From: Phalacrocorax aristotelis
Lineage: Eukaryota > Chordata > Aves > Suliformes > Phalacrocoracidae
Direction: 5' to 3'
Assembly (NCBI RefSeq): GCF_949628215.1
Contig: NC_134276.1
Coordinates: 58,992,733-59,056,732, forward strand
Length of the DNA stretch: 64,000 bases
A program made the position numbers and the translations under genes. Each line of letters begins with the position of its first letter. Positions within the stretch are counted from its first letter, which is position 1. The notes beneath the pieces were generated by a model. That model worked only from the letters and a program-made list of their open reading frames with translations. It was not told the DNA's origin and ran no database searches. Positions 51,601 to 58,017 of the stretch are shown here, in pieces.

Positions 51601-53237
51601 GTTCCCCCTCAGCCTCCTCTTCTCCAGGCTGAACAACTCCAGCTCCCTCAGCCACTCCTTATAAGACTTGTTCTTTAGACCCTTCCCCAGCTTCGTTGCT
51701 CTTCTCTGGACACGCTCCAGCACCTCAATGTCCTTCTTGTACTGAGGGGCCCAAAACTGAACACAGCACTCGAGGTATGGCCTCGCCAGTGCCGAGTACA
51801 GGGGCACCATCACTGCCCTGCTCCTGCTCCTGCTGGCCACACTATTCCTGACACAAGCCAGGACACTGTTGGCCTTCCTGGCCACCTGGGCACACTGCTG
51901 GCTCATGTTCAGGCGGCTGTAGCCAGCACCCCCAGGTCCTTTTCTGCCGGGCACTTTCCAGCCACCCTACCCCTAACCTGTAGCGTTGCCTGGGGTTGTC
52001 GTGACCAAAGTGCAGGACCCGGCACTTGGCCCTGTTAAACCTCACACAATTGGCCTCTGCCCATCGATCCAGCCTGTCCAGGTTAGTAGATGCAAAGTTT
52101 AGTAAGTTGATTTGGTAATACAGGCAAGTAGTTCAGCACAACTAGAGAAAGAACCCTGTGAAATTTTAAAAGAAATTTTAAACCCGATAATGCTAGAACC
52201 AAGTGGTTGTTTTTGATAATGTGGCAGGCAAAACAGTAATCACTACAAATCCTGCATCGTATGCAGGAATTGTCCAGTCAAAAGCGATCAGGCTGGCTGC
52301 ACGGGGTGCTCTGTGTCTTGGACTTCAGGAAGCGTGTGAACAGATCCCAGGACTTTGTAGTAGCTGTGCAGAATAACTTTGCTCCCTCTAATACAACTGG
52401 ATGGAAAATCCACACCTGAAAGAAAATTCAAATTTTTCACAGAAGTGGCTGTTCCTACTGTGTATTTCTGCCACTACAGCACGTGATTTTTACACTCCCC
52501 ACTGGATTTTAGATACACGGAGAACCAGTAAACAGGCACCACTCCTCCGAAACTGTGGCTTGAGGTTGTTCGTGCTGGGAACTAATTTAGCTCTAATTTA
52601 GCATTAACATGTCAAAAATCTTAATGTCCTCCCTAATTGAAGCAAGTTGTTATTTTTAGCCATGTCAGTGTAAAGCTATAAATAAGGCAAACTGTAGGAA
52701 CGAGGGGATTAAATAAATTAGTAGAGTAGCGAAAGAACACAAAAGCCCTTGCTCAGTTCTAGGAAAAGAGGTAGGAACTGCAGCTAAATGACCTTTTTTT
52801 TCCACTCTAGAATTAAGAGTGGCTGGTCTCACCTGCTCATCACTTGGACCATCTATAAAAAAAGAGATTTGGTGTCTGCAGAACAAGTAAAACCACTACT
52901 AAGTTAATGAATTTTGGGTCGTGTTCCCCCTGTTTATCCTCTCTAAATCTCTTTTCATATATGTGTTTGGCAGTCGTTTGGATCTAGAGCCTCTTGACTT
53001 CGGATAGGCTTAGGAGTGAAGTAGCAAGCAAGGCGCTCCTGAAGGCACTGAAAATGAAACTGCACAACTCATAGCGCAGACTGTGCCTTTCAGGAGATCT
53101 TTCCTCAGGAACTGACAGTTGTTTTGCTTGTATCTCTCCTCGTGCCTCCTCACAGATGGATGGAAGTGATCCGAAGTGCCACCAGCTCTGCCTCACGCAC
53201 TCGAGCGCTGAGTCACAAAGAGCCTCACACCTATTGA
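518..53237 (+). CDS. FARP1: FARP1 (partial, 3' part; 18 coding exons): FERM-RhoGEF-PH-PH protein
   Basis: Joined exons: 518-681, 2432-2500, 3242-3317, 5536-5773, 19247-19434, 21279-21368, 23580-23713, 34096-34177, 37447-37684, 40025-40155, 43033-43101, 45069-45158, 46289-46371, 46740-46852, 47356-47519, 49879-49986, 51058-51209, 53156-53237. They total 2271 nt and give 756 residues plus stop. Every junction is GT-AG and phase-compatible. In this partial product the FERM C-lobe end is about residues 1-50, the FERM-adjacent region 50-103, the linker 104-245, DH 246-470, PH1 471-577, and PH2 644-745. Known of the family: FARP1 is a membrane-associated exchange factor for Rho-family GTPases (Rac1) acting in dendrites and synapses. 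FARP1 is preferred over FARP2 because the sequence closely follows the FARP1 DH-PH-PH region as I remember it (PH2 start [11 protein letters not shown], end SATSSASR). The STK24 neighbour supports this. The 5' exons lie outside the window. Confidence 0.95.
682..2431 (+). other. FARP1: FARP1 intron
   Basis: GT-AG intron. It holds a short AT/TG microsatellite at about 1545-1586 (tatata and gtgtgt runs). No other gene or repeat is recognised. Confidence 0.8.
2432..2500 (+). CDS. FARP1: FARP1 exon: FERM-adjacent region, first part
   Basis: Translates as [15 protein letters not shown] followed by HKKVQFER, the FERM-adjacent (FA) segment shared by FARP1, FARP2 and FRMD7. In other FERM proteins this segment is a phosphorylation-regulated adapter. 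The acceptor is tcttccag and the donor GAG|gtgaga. The first base completes Ser and the last two are completed to Arg by the next exon. Confidence 0.94.
2501..3241 (+). other. FARP1: FARP1 intron
   Basis: GT-AG intron of 741 bp. I see no further feature in it. Confidence 0.8.
3242..3317 (+). CDS. FARP1: FARP1 exon: FERM-adjacent region, second part
   Basis: Translates as [14 protein letters not shown] then [11 protein letters not shown] and ends in phase 0. It completes the FERM-adjacent region. The acceptor is tttatctccag. The donor CAA|gtcagt is acceptable but has no G at the last exon base. If it were not used, the frame would stop after 12 more codons at TAA (3354-3356). Confidence 0.92.
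4130..4600. repeat. Degenerate tandem-like region built on a CCAGT-type motif
   Basis: A loose motif, pyrimidine-CCAGT-nn-pyrimidine-TG, recurs about every 30-60 bp (for example tccagtaattgatc, accagtaattgaccc, tccagtgcctggcc, tccagtacttggctcc, tccagttgctgacatcc). The copies are too diverged to give a clean unit length. It may be an old minisatellite or part of a decayed mobile element; I do not recognise the family. Confidence 0.45.
4249..4265. repeat. CA microsatellite
   Basis: An uninterrupted CA dinucleotide run of about 17 bases lies inside the degenerate repeat region. Confidence 0.9.
5439..5533 (+). promoter_or_regulatory. FARP1: Long polypyrimidine tract before the linker exon
   Basis: About 95 nt of nearly uninterrupted C/T (runs of CCCTCC, CTCTCC and CTTCC) lead into tttatctttccag at the acceptor of the 5536 exon. 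Tracts of this kind bind U2AF and PTB/PCBP-type proteins. Its length suggests that inclusion of this exon is regulated; that is inference. Confidence 0.55.
5536..5773 (+). CDS. FARP1: FARP1 exon: acidic/serine-rich linker (canonical form)
   Basis: Begins in frame at [15 protein letters not shown] and runs through [12 protein letters not shown] to a Glu cluster ([11 protein letters not shown]) and QQPSTG. It is predicted disordered by composition. This is the linker between FERM-FA and DH in FARP1. The canonical donor is CAG|gtccag at 5773/5774, poor at +3 to +5. It leaves one base, G, which the exon at 19247 completes to Gly. Confidence 0.9.
5536..6795 (+). CDS. FARP1: FARP1 alternative terminal exon: read-through with FRMD7-like C-terminal tail
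   Basis: If the donor at 5773 is skipped, the same frame continues without a stop to TAG at 6793-6795. This adds about 340 residues to the 79 shared linker residues. The tail is Ser-rich and disordered. It contains [18 protein letters not shown] near the front, [12 protein letters not shown] in the middle, and [22 protein letters not shown] and [13 protein letters not shown] near the end. The last three resemble the FRMD7 C-terminus in the same order (as remembered, not searched). FRMD7 is the FERM-FA paralogue without DH-PH, and its last exon begins at an equivalent point. A product of this form would be FERM-FA plus tail with no GEF activity. Expression is unproven. Confidence 0.72.
   Translation, partial: SSSFAYGDDNDAAAVQSCRQGKELKASAEDTGQHKSPSLKKSPKESKKVDGAVVSTVEEEEEAAKDRMQQNRQSQQPSTGPASRAAHGSSTSIPFIDCSDVDSEYDLLRGQITRSYSQTNDNYEGDLTSGAYIHCRDENRNRTRYRDSSASLKSSQYLSEEYLDDNPANQSFYLGGSPRMPRHSSLVDEMFRGPGSRSPLATPLPPSSKGSSPNMSLSRTGSQGYVSENGHDCKVRTGEEDSHASSYHGYGRYSPGSQRPRAQKIPNLCNKSVTDPFILSQISSTPGQEYRSERDCKGDGVAKMSSPEGKMMANGMPAGAQSKQSPVMQSLHASGMMDHTAAIQMMEGSTSSGTESSDSDSEIINPFTHPLVFGNPIVLSSSPMPRNKYSFGSLQLDEEVEEDVSVGLSDEDGVQVFSC
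6796..7175 (+). other. FARP1: Candidate 3' UTR of the alternative terminal exon
   Basis: AT-rich sequence after the TAG stop. It ends near an ATTAAA hexamer (7148-7153) followed by a T/GT-rich stretch (gttgtgctcttttgta), the usual layout of a cleavage site. Inferred only. Confidence 0.4.
7148..7153 (+). terminator. FARP1: Candidate intronic poly(A) signal (ATTAAA)
   Basis: ATTAAA with a GT/T-rich element about 20 nt downstream, roughly 350 nt after the alternative stop codon. Other candidates are ATTAAA at 7256 and AATAAA at 8010-8015. Confidence 0.35.
7176..14785 (+). other. FARP1: FARP1 intron interior
   Basis: Part of the 13.5-kb intron between 5773 and 19247. It is AT-rich. Apart from a possible antisense exon at 10903-10961 I recognise no gene or repeat here. 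Confidence 0.75.
10903..10961 (-). other. Possible antisense exon (59 nt)
   Basis: Read on the minus strand, tgttctttccag is followed by 59 nt and then AAAG|gtaagtga, a near-consensus donor. One frame is open across the whole segment and ends in phase 0 ([19 protein letters not shown]). No family is recognised. It could be an exon of an antisense RNA or a chance pairing of splice sites. Confidence 0.3.
14786..15315 (+). mobile_element. CR1 LINE 3' fragment, plus orientation
   Basis: A 5'-truncated CR1. The sequence encodes the reverse-transcriptase C-terminal segment ([18 protein letters not shown], then [20 protein letters not shown]) at about 14864-15060. It then loses frame in the following G-rich stretch. 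It continues through the conserved CR1 3' end (ttggactcgatgatcttaga) to a terminal ttctgtgattctac. No target duplication is expected or seen. It is non-functional and lies inside a FARP1 intron in the gene's orientation. Confidence 0.93.
15316..19246 (+). other. FARP1: FARP1 intron interior (3' part)
   Basis: Intronic sequence with a GATA/TATC microsatellite at 17461-17482. No other gene or repeat is recognised. It ends in the tandem acceptor ttttttagcag. Confidence 0.75.
17461..17482. repeat. GATA/TATC microsatellite
   Basis: An imperfect tatc tetranucleotide run. Confidence 0.8.
19247..19434 (+). CDS. FARP1: FARP1 exon: linker before DH
   Basis: Translates as [36 protein letters not shown] and a Thr/Asp/Glu-rich end ([11 protein letters not shown]). 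It is a disordered linker with several Ser-Pro sites, just N-terminal to DH. The acceptor is a tandem tag/cag, so splicing may start at 19244 or 19247. The choice changes STG-SLTG to STAG-SLTG. The donor is AAG|gtaagg and the exon ends in phase 0. Confidence 0.93.
19435..21278 (+). other. FARP1: FARP1 intron
   Basis: GT-AG intron of 1844 bp. I see no recognisable feature in it. Confidence 0.8.
21279..21368 (+). CDS. FARP1: FARP1 exon: start of DH domain
   Basis: Translates as [18 protein letters not shown] then [12 protein letters not shown]. This is DH conserved region 1, whose E-x-x-Y-x-x-x-L pattern forms part of the GTPase-contact surface. The exon is 30 codons long with phase 0 at both ends. 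The donor is TCG|gtatgt. Confidence 0.95.
21369..23579 (+). other. FARP1: FARP1 intron
   Basis: GT-AG intron of 2.2 kb. No gene or repeat is recognised. Confidence 0.8.
23580..23713 (+). CDS. FARP1: FARP1 exon: DH domain
   Basis: Translates as [34 protein letters not shown] and [11 protein letters not shown]. It continues the DH helices and includes the N-F-E-P-L-H-x-F-H segment typical of RhoGEF DH domains. The donor falls after two bases of a Trp codon. Confidence 0.95.
23714..34095 (+). other. FARP1: FARP1 intron (10.4 kb)
   Basis: The second longest intron in the window. It contains one solo LTR (32137-32735). The rest holds scattered small ORFs with no recognisable product and no other repeat I can name. 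Confidence 0.8.
32137..32735. mobile_element. Solo endogenous-retrovirus LTR, copy 1
   Basis: About 599 bp starting TGTCGTGG and ending AGCACA, closely related along its length to the copy at 35008-35577. The flanking 5-mers are agcat and agtat, a target duplication with one mismatch. No gag, pol or env sequence is nearby, so this is a solo LTR left by recombination. It contains a perfect palindromic CRE (TGACGTCA) at 32469-32476. The family is of a kind common in neoavian birds; the exact class and transcriptional direction are not determined. Confidence 0.82.
34096..34177 (+). CDS. FARP1: FARP1 exon: DH domain
   Basis: Translates as [18 protein letters not shown] then MLKNIQSMK. These are middle DH helices. 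The acceptor is tgctgacag and the donor AAG|gtagga. The exon ends in phase 0. Confidence 0.95.
34178..37446 (+). other. FARP1: FARP1 intron
   Basis: GT-AG intron holding the second solo LTR (35008-35577). Nothing else is recognised. The acceptor is gtgcctataag. Confidence 0.8.
35008..35577. mobile_element. Solo endogenous-retrovirus LTR, copy 2
   Basis: About 570 bp, in the same orientation as copy 1. It lacks about 20 bp present in copy 1 near the 3' third. It is flanked by a perfect 5-bp duplication, tgcag at 35003-35007 and 35578-35582. Both termini have drifted from the TG...CA form. The site matching copy 1's CRE reads TGACATCA here, as expected after CpG decay. The two LTRs have separate target duplications, so they are independent insertions and not the ends of one provirus. 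Confidence 0.85.
37447..37684 (+). CDS. FARP1: FARP1 exon: DH domain core
   Basis: Encodes the most conserved DH stretch: [18 protein letters not shown] followed by [20 protein letters not shown]. The L-P-L-x-x-F-L-L-R-P-x-x-R-L-x-x-Y pattern is DH conserved region 3, the long helix that contacts the GTPase switch regions. The catalytic surface looks intact. The donor is AGAG|gtaagt. Confidence 0.96.
37685..40024 (+). other. FARP1: FARP1 intron
   Basis: GT-AG intron with a 16-base A run at 38885-38900. Nothing else is recognised. Confidence 0.8.
40025..40155 (+). CDS. FARP1: FARP1 exon: last DH helices
   Basis: Translates as [18 protein letters not shown] then [18 protein letters not shown] and NLVIPGR. 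It closes DH and enters the DH-PH connector. In FARP-family structures this region packs with the PH domains in an autoinhibited fold. The donor is AGG|gtaagt. Confidence 0.95.
40156..43032 (+). other. FARP1: FARP1 intron
   Basis: GT-AG intron of 2.9 kb. No gene or repeat is recognised. The 41000-41900 part is GC-richer than its surroundings and carries several overlapping ORFs on both strands without recognisable products. Confidence 0.8.
43033..43101 (+). CDS. FARP1: FARP1 exon: PH1, first strands
   Basis: Translates as [18 protein letters not shown] then RMFFL, the first beta strands of PH1. It is 23 codons with phase 0 at both ends. The donor is CTG|gtaagc. Confidence 0.95.
43102..45068 (+). 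other. FARP1: FARP1 intron
   Basis: GT-AG intron. It contains an unassigned ORF with one hydrophobic segment (43402-43806) and a T run at 45001-45015 shortly before the acceptor. Confidence 0.75.
43402..43806 (+). other. Unassigned intronic ORF with one hydrophobic segment
   Basis: A 134-residue frame from ATG: a basic N-terminal part ([18 protein letters not shown]), a clear hydrophobic stretch ([18 protein letters not shown], about residues 54-71) and a low-complexity Ala/Pro tail. The first 85 residues look like a small single-pass membrane protein; the tail looks non-coding. It could be an old retrocopy or chance. I cannot name a family. Confidence 0.25.
45069..45158 (+). CDS. FARP1: FARP1 exon: PH1, middle strands
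   Basis: Translates as [18 protein letters not shown] then [12 protein letters not shown]. The F-N-D-x-L-L-Y-T segment is the usual PH beta3-beta4 pattern after DH. It is 30 codons with phase 0 at both ends. The donor is ACA|gtaagt. Confidence 0.95.
45159..46288 (+). other. FARP1: FARP1 intron
   Basis: GT-AG intron of 1.1 kb with a G run at about 45396-45405. Nothing else is recognised. Confidence 0.8.
46289..46371 (+). CDS. FARP1: FARP1 exon: PH1, later strands
   Basis: Translates as [18 protein letters not shown] then QHQSIVVAA. These are PH1 beta5-beta7. The exon ends with two bases of a Ser codon. The donor is AAG|gtaatt. Confidence 0.95.
46372..46739 (+). other. FARP1: FARP1 intron (368 bp)
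   Basis: Short GT-AG intron with a 20-base A run at 46522-46541. Confidence 0.85.
46740..46852 (+). CDS. FARP1: FARP1 exon: PH1 C-terminal helix and start of PH linker
   Basis: Translates as [30 protein letters not shown] and ASSPPDN. The conserved Trp of the PH C-terminal helix is in MDKW. The exon then enters the flexible linker between the two PH domains. It leaves one base of a Lys codon. Confidence 0.95.
46853..47355 (+). other. FARP1: FARP1 intron
   Basis: GT-AG intron of 503 bp. It is AT-rich, with tatata runs around 46976-47012. Confidence 0.85.
47356..47519 (+). CDS. FARP1: FARP1 exon: linker between PH1 and PH2
   Basis: Translates as [36 protein letters not shown] and [18 protein letters not shown]. 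It has an acidic Ser-rich part and then the [10 protein letters not shown] segment characteristic of FARP proteins before PH2. It ends in phase 0. Confidence 0.95.
47520..49878 (+). other. FARP1: FARP1 intron
   Basis: GT-AG intron of 2.4 kb. Short ORFs are present on both strands; none is recognisable. Confidence 0.8.
49879..49986 (+). CDS. FARP1: FARP1 exon: PH2, first strands
   Basis: Translates as [18 protein letters not shown] then [18 protein letters not shown], the classic PH beta1-beta3 pattern (G-x-L-x-R-K...W-x-K-x-W-V-V). It is 36 codons with phase 0 at both ends. The donor is CAG|gtaaca. Confidence 0.96.
49987..51057 (+). other. FARP1: FARP1 intron
   Basis: GT-AG intron. It has a CpG-dense first 260 bp and one copy of a ~110-bp dispersed repeat (50258-50368). 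Confidence 0.8.
50258..50368. repeat. Dispersed ~110-bp repeat, copy A
   Basis: It starts at gctcagaaa and runs through agttttctcttg, ttataaattttg and ttaccgttactga. The same succession of blocks occurs at 57353-57457 in the same orientation. A perfect inverted repeat (caagag tttt ctcttg) sits near 50285-50300. It is probably a fragment of an interspersed element; the family is not identified. Confidence 0.7.
51058..51209 (+). CDS. FARP1: FARP1 exon: PH2, main body
   Basis: Translates as [36 protein letters not shown] and [14 protein letters not shown]. These are PH2 beta4-beta7. The exon ends with two bases of an Arg codon. The donor is AAAG|gtaagt. Confidence 0.96.
51210..53155 (+). other. 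FARP1: FARP1 intron (last)
   Basis: GT-AG intron with a CR1 copy in the opposite orientation (51275-52082). The rest shows nothing recognisable. Confidence 0.85.
51275..52082 (-). mobile_element. CR1 LINE 3' fragment, minus orientation, frameshifted
   Basis: About 808 bp. The 3' end is at 51275 (tagaatcacagaatcattaa, the inverse of the CR1 tail) and the 5' truncation is near 52082. Three minus-strand frames together cover the reverse-transcriptase C-terminal region: [18 protein letters not shown] (52045 downward), then [20 protein letters not shown] and [18 protein letters not shown] (51954-51535), then [15 protein letters not shown] (from 51569). The frame changes show that it is dead. It lies antisense to FARP1. 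Confidence 0.95.
53156..53237 (+). CDS. FARP1: FARP1 last coding exon: PH2 C-terminal helix and stop
   Basis: Translates as [18 protein letters not shown] then SHKEPHTY and TGA (53235-53237). The Trp of the PH2 C-terminal helix is present. The ending in His-Thr-Tyr resembles the mammalian FARP1 end (memory). The acceptor is cctcctcacag. Confidence 0.96.
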
Positions 53238-54110
53238 CGGCTGAACGAGCCGCCGTGTTGATTGTCCAGCAGCTGCTGATTTTCTAGAGGACATTTGAAA
53301 CTCTTTTCTCCTTCCAAGTTTAGTAAAACTTACAATTTGGTAAAAGAAAAGGAAAACAAAAGTATGGTTTTGCAGACACTTTCAAAATTCCTCAGCAAAA
53401 CTGTTTAAGTTTTCCACATGTTCACACTAGCTTACCATCATCCCAGTGGCTGCCGTTCGTTTCATGTCTTGTATTTTGTCATTCTGTGCTGTTTTTAGCT
53501 TGTGCCAGTATTAAAATATTGTCCCTATTAGAGTGCCAAAAGACATTTTGTTGCCTCAAAGATTGCACCTAAAAAACAAACAAAACGGCTTCACGATCTG
53601 AAAACTTTCTCCTCTGAGGCAAACACTATTTCTTCTCTTTTCATAAAAATATATATTTTTTTTTTTACCATGTTAATCTGTAGACTGCTGGATTTTTAAA
53701 TGTAGATGGACTTTGACAGTATAGAATATAATTATATATACAGCAAGCAGTCTACCAGGAATGAGATAACTTTCAGATTTCAGGTTTTTTCCCCAGTCTT
53801 TCTACATTTAATCAGCAAGGGATTACTAATTTTCTATCTTTAACAAGGAAACCGTTTACAGCTCGCTCTCATTTCCCTTCGGGGTTACAAATCCATGTGT
53901 TATAAATAAAGCGTAGGATTCTTCTCTAACCATTTTCTTGGTGCAAGTTGACCAAATTGTTCATCTGTTGGCTTTGAAAAGTGAATACTACTTGCAAGAT
54001 GAAAATTTTTTAAAATAATCCAGTGCAATATTATTTGGGCTGTTAATGTACTGTGAATGGTATGTACAAGAAGAAATTAAAGGCTGTGGTGACATTCTGC
54101 TGTTTGCTTT
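53238..54110 (+). other. FARP1: FARP1 3' UTR (proximal form, inferred)
   Basis: AT-rich sequence without splice sites of note, following the stop. Poly(A) hexamers are AATAAA at 53905-53910, ATTAAA at 54076-54081 and AATAAA at 54713-54718. The ATTAAA is followed by ttctgctgtttgctt, a good downstream element. The true end or ends cannot be set from sequence alone. Confidence 0.55.
54076..54081 (+). terminator. FARP1: Candidate FARP1 poly(A) signal (ATTAAA)
   Basis: ATTAAA followed within 30 nt by a T/GT-rich element. Competing signals are at 53905 and 54713. Confidence 0.4.
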
Positions 54111-54569
54111 ACAAACTTGAAAGAAAACCTGTACGCTATGAGAGAACCGCAGCTGTTTGTGATGATTTTTTTGTAGTGTTTCGGTAACTAAATTGCTACA
54201 AGCCGGGGGTCCTACCGAAGCCCCAGGTTTCCATCCTGCCTGCTACACATCCTAGCACAACTTTCAGTTTCTTGTTGGGATCTCAGGCTCTCCCTCTCTC
54301 CCCCAGCGCTCAGCCTACAGAGACCCCATACAACCAGCCGCGGAAATACCCGTTTCATACACCTGGCCTTAACGTGAGCTGACACCGTAATTTGGATAAG
54401 CTGTTGGCCCACTCAGAAGGTTGGCAGCACTAACTCTACTATGTTTAGGTGTTTTGCCTTATGTTTTAAGAAGCACTGTCATGAGGGTGACATAAAACTT
54501 CCATTAAGGGAAGTTCAACACGCTGCAGACATGTCCCTCACCAGTATGGGCCTTTGAGGAACCAGTGCT

Positions 54570-54597
54570 GGGGGTGGGGGGGTGGGGGGAGGTGGGT
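54570..54597 (+). other. G-run cluster, potential G-quadruplex
   Basis: Four or more runs of three to seven G separated by single bases. It is on the FARP1 sense strand, just upstream of AATAAA at 54713, so it could form in a long 3' UTR. Confidence 0.55.
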
Positions 54598-57352
54598 CTG
54601 AATCATGATACGGGCAATGGAGCTGGGACTTCTTTCTCCTCCGTCTGGCTATTCACTTTGTTAATGGCTTATGCGATGTATAAAATGGCTTGCAGCTTTG
54701 CTAACAAAAGGGAATAAAATACCTCACAATACTATCATACATATTCCTGTTCGAAGGCATTAAAGCCACCTTCCTATGCCCTCTCCCAACCCGAACACAG
54801 GCACGTATGTATCACCATCCAACAGGGTGGACTCATAACCCCTTATGGCACGCAGCAGTCCCCGTGGCCAAAGCCGATGAAAAGAAATGATGAGTGTTCC
54901 AGCATAATTTCTCCAGCTGCATGGAAACCTTCAAGGGCAAGGAACTTGTTGCACTTGGCTCTTTTCCCCCAGATATCAGTGCCGATTAAATACTAATCCA
55001 GTCTACCCTGCAGCATCGCCTCTATCTGTTCCTGATACGATAAAGGACAGATTTAGAAAGTAGGTAGACAAATCAGCAGACCTTTCTCCCAGTTGCAGGT
55101 CCCACCGGCTTGTCCCTTCCAAGCCTGTGACTCTGCGCTGCAGGGCCAAAGCGAGTGAATTCAACCACCTTGGCGAGCCGATAACATGCAGGAACTACAG
55201 CGCTTCAGGACTTAACAGGCACGCGAACAACAATCTATACGGTGACGAAGGAATGACACAGTGTAGCGTAACAAGACCTCAGCAGCAGCCTACAGGCCTG
55301 GGAAAACAAAGCTGAAGAAGCACCAACACAGGATGTTGCTGTGAAGTGTAAAGGGCTGCAGACCCCCCCCACCCCCAAATGATTACTGAGCTGTAAAGTA
55401 ATCCCTGCGAAGCCTTATGAGCTCAGCCCCTACAGCTGTTCTTTACAGTTGTTACCTGTAACAGTGAGATGGTGTTTGTTTTCAAACAGACGCTCCTGAG
55501 GGCCATGCCATTAATTCAGCTGATGCTGAATTTTACTTTAGCTCACTGGGGCTTGGGGGATACAAGCGTCATTACCGCTCTCTGCTGCTGTAGTTTGTTC
55601 TGCGCTCGCCTTTTTGGCTTTTACTTACATGCCTGAAAGCAGCTATAACACCTTTTCTAGGTGTGCTTCACCTTCATACAAAGTTTGGGGAAAAAGTAAG
55701 TTTTCCTGTAACATCTAAGGCAAAGCCCAAGACACAGTTCGATTTATCGCACTGGCAGAGACCTAGCTAGGCTGTGGCTGCAGCTTCAGACGCGCCACCT
55801 GAGTCATTGTCCAGCATTTTCACCTTTTTGTACTATTTTTTCTTTCTACAGAAAATAGGTTTAAAATAAGAGGGGGTTGTTTTTTCCTTTACCAGTGTTG
55901 TTAATTTTTTTTAAAGATAACCAGTTGAACAAATGCTGTTGTTTGTCAGCATTTTTCTAGCGCTTTATTCCTAAGGTTAACCCAAAGCTGAAATAACAGT
56001 AAGAGAATAAAAGCGGCTCTCTTGACGGGCATATCTTACAATCAGTTGACGTCTACATGTGTGAATAAAGCTCATGGTTTACTAGAAAGCTGTAATATAC
56101 AGCCACTTATTTTTAACCCTGATTCACATCATACTGCTGTCCATCTAAGCAAGTGAGGCGGGGAGAGACGCAGCGGCGCTGTGTGCCGGGTTAGTGGCCG
56201 TGACTAAGCACACCAGTCTCATATTTCACCAGTGGGACAATAACCTCAAAGTGGTCAGGCCAAGAGATTTATGCTTGTTGTTGTTGTTACTTGCCAAGAC
56301 TAATCAGTCACCGGCTTCAAATAATGAACACACAAAAGCAAAACAGGGCCTTTAGTGCCATAGGAAGTTGTACCACATGCAACGGGATCAGCACAGCCCA
56401 GACTCCTGTGGCGGCATATCCAGGCGGCTGAGCATCACCACCACATCTCTGCTGTCTAGCTTAACTTTCATTAAAAAGTATTTATGAAGATACTCAAGCC
56501 TACCTATTTTCACAGCGTTTTAATGAAACGCTGTTGAGACCTCAAGCCCTTTGTAAATTCAGCCAAAGCCAGCCAAAAATACCAACAGACTAAAAGACAA
56601 GTTGGCAGGTAGGGAAACAAACAGAAATCTTGTAAAGGTCACTGCCTGGAGAAAAGAGATCTCCCAAAGAAAGCTTGTTTTAGAGCCAAAACCAGGGGCA
56701 ATATCCCTCAAGTCTGTCGGCCAAGGACAAAACAGAAACAAGCAGGACCTGAAAAGCCTGATGTTGGCCATTTTTGTCCCTTTTTACATAAGGCCAATTA
56801 CACGGGCTTCTCCCTCAAAGGAAAACACAATTATGGATGTGCAGATACACAGCCCCAGTTGCTGGAGCACACAAACAGCCCCCCTACCCCCAGGGGCATG
56901 GAAAAGTTGGTAAAGAAAAGAAATTGGCAGTGTGGCACATGTATGGCTTTAGCAAGAGAAACCAGTAATTAAATATAATTACCAGAGCACAGCTGTCACA
57001 CAGTTTGTCCCCGGGCTGTCTGGGTAATTACAGATGCAACAGTTGGTTGGGGTTAAGCTAAGGCAGCTCGGTGCGAGCGCTTCATCCGTTTCACCGGGCC
57101 GGCAGGATGGGGAGCACAAAGCAGGTTGTAAATTGTTGCCATCTGTAAACTGGCACATTGTCTTACTGTAGGACAAACTGTAATACGGAACTGCACGTAT
57201 TTAACCCAAACAGTTTACCGTCAATCACTTGCATGTGTAGTTAAAAAAAACTTGATCAAGAAAAGAACTAAGCTTCCCACATGGCCAGGCCACCTGGGAG
57301 TAAGAGTTTACTGAGCTCCCCAGCAGAAAGAGAAAATATTCTCAACATTCTT

Positions 57353-57457
57353 GCTCAGAAAGTGTTGTTGGAGTTTAAAACGAGAGTTTTCTCTTGAACG
57401 AATTCGGAAGTAACAAACTAAACACCGATTTATAAACTTTCTGCTTACCATTACCGA
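57353..57457. repeat. Dispersed ~110-bp repeat, copy B
   Basis: Same block order and orientation as copy A: gctcagaaa, agttttctcttg, gatttataaactttctg, ttaccattaccga. The small inverted repeat is kept, with one pair turned into a G-T wobble (cgagag tttt ctcttg). Confidence 0.7.
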
Positions 57458-58017
57458 CCCGCGGGCAATAACTGAGCTAGAAACCCACAAGAGCATGCCC
57501 TCCTGGGAGGGGACCCCCGACCCTCATCTTACTGACCACTCGGATGGCAAAATTTCATTAAACTTTTCCTTCTTTATTTCTAGGTCGTGGAGTTTACAAG
57601 GAGTTTTATTATGTTGGTGTAGAGTGACAAAAGTAAAATTTAAATACACGGTTATAAACAGGCAGCAACATTACAGAAAACAAGAGATACACTTTAATTG
57701 TCCTCTGTAATCATGCTTTAAAGGAAGGCAGAAAACCGTTACATACGATTCGCCTACTGCATGTGCTCAGTGCAGTTACCAGCACACCCGCGAAATACAG
57801 CTAAAAAGAGCAAGCCTGCAGATTTGTGCCATACTTTAAGCTCCTCCCCAGCAACTTACAAAGATCGTTTGCCATTACACTGATCCTTGCGTTGTGCCTG
57901 TGCTTATCAGCACTCCTGTGACCTTCCAACGGTGACATTTTTGAAGGCAAAAGCCTTCCCTTCTAAGTAAGGCTAATGTAAAACTATTACAAACTGGTAC
58001 CACGTCGTTTAAAAAAT

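Larger units (their letters stand above)
54111..58017. other. Region between FARP1 and STK24 3' ends
   Basis: Convergent intergenic sequence, possibly including long 3' UTR forms. AATAAA on the plus strand also occurs at 54713, near 56005 and near 56064. It contains a G-run cluster (54570-54597), a C run (55362-55377) and the second copy of the dispersed repeat (57353). No gene is recognised. Confidence 0.6.
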
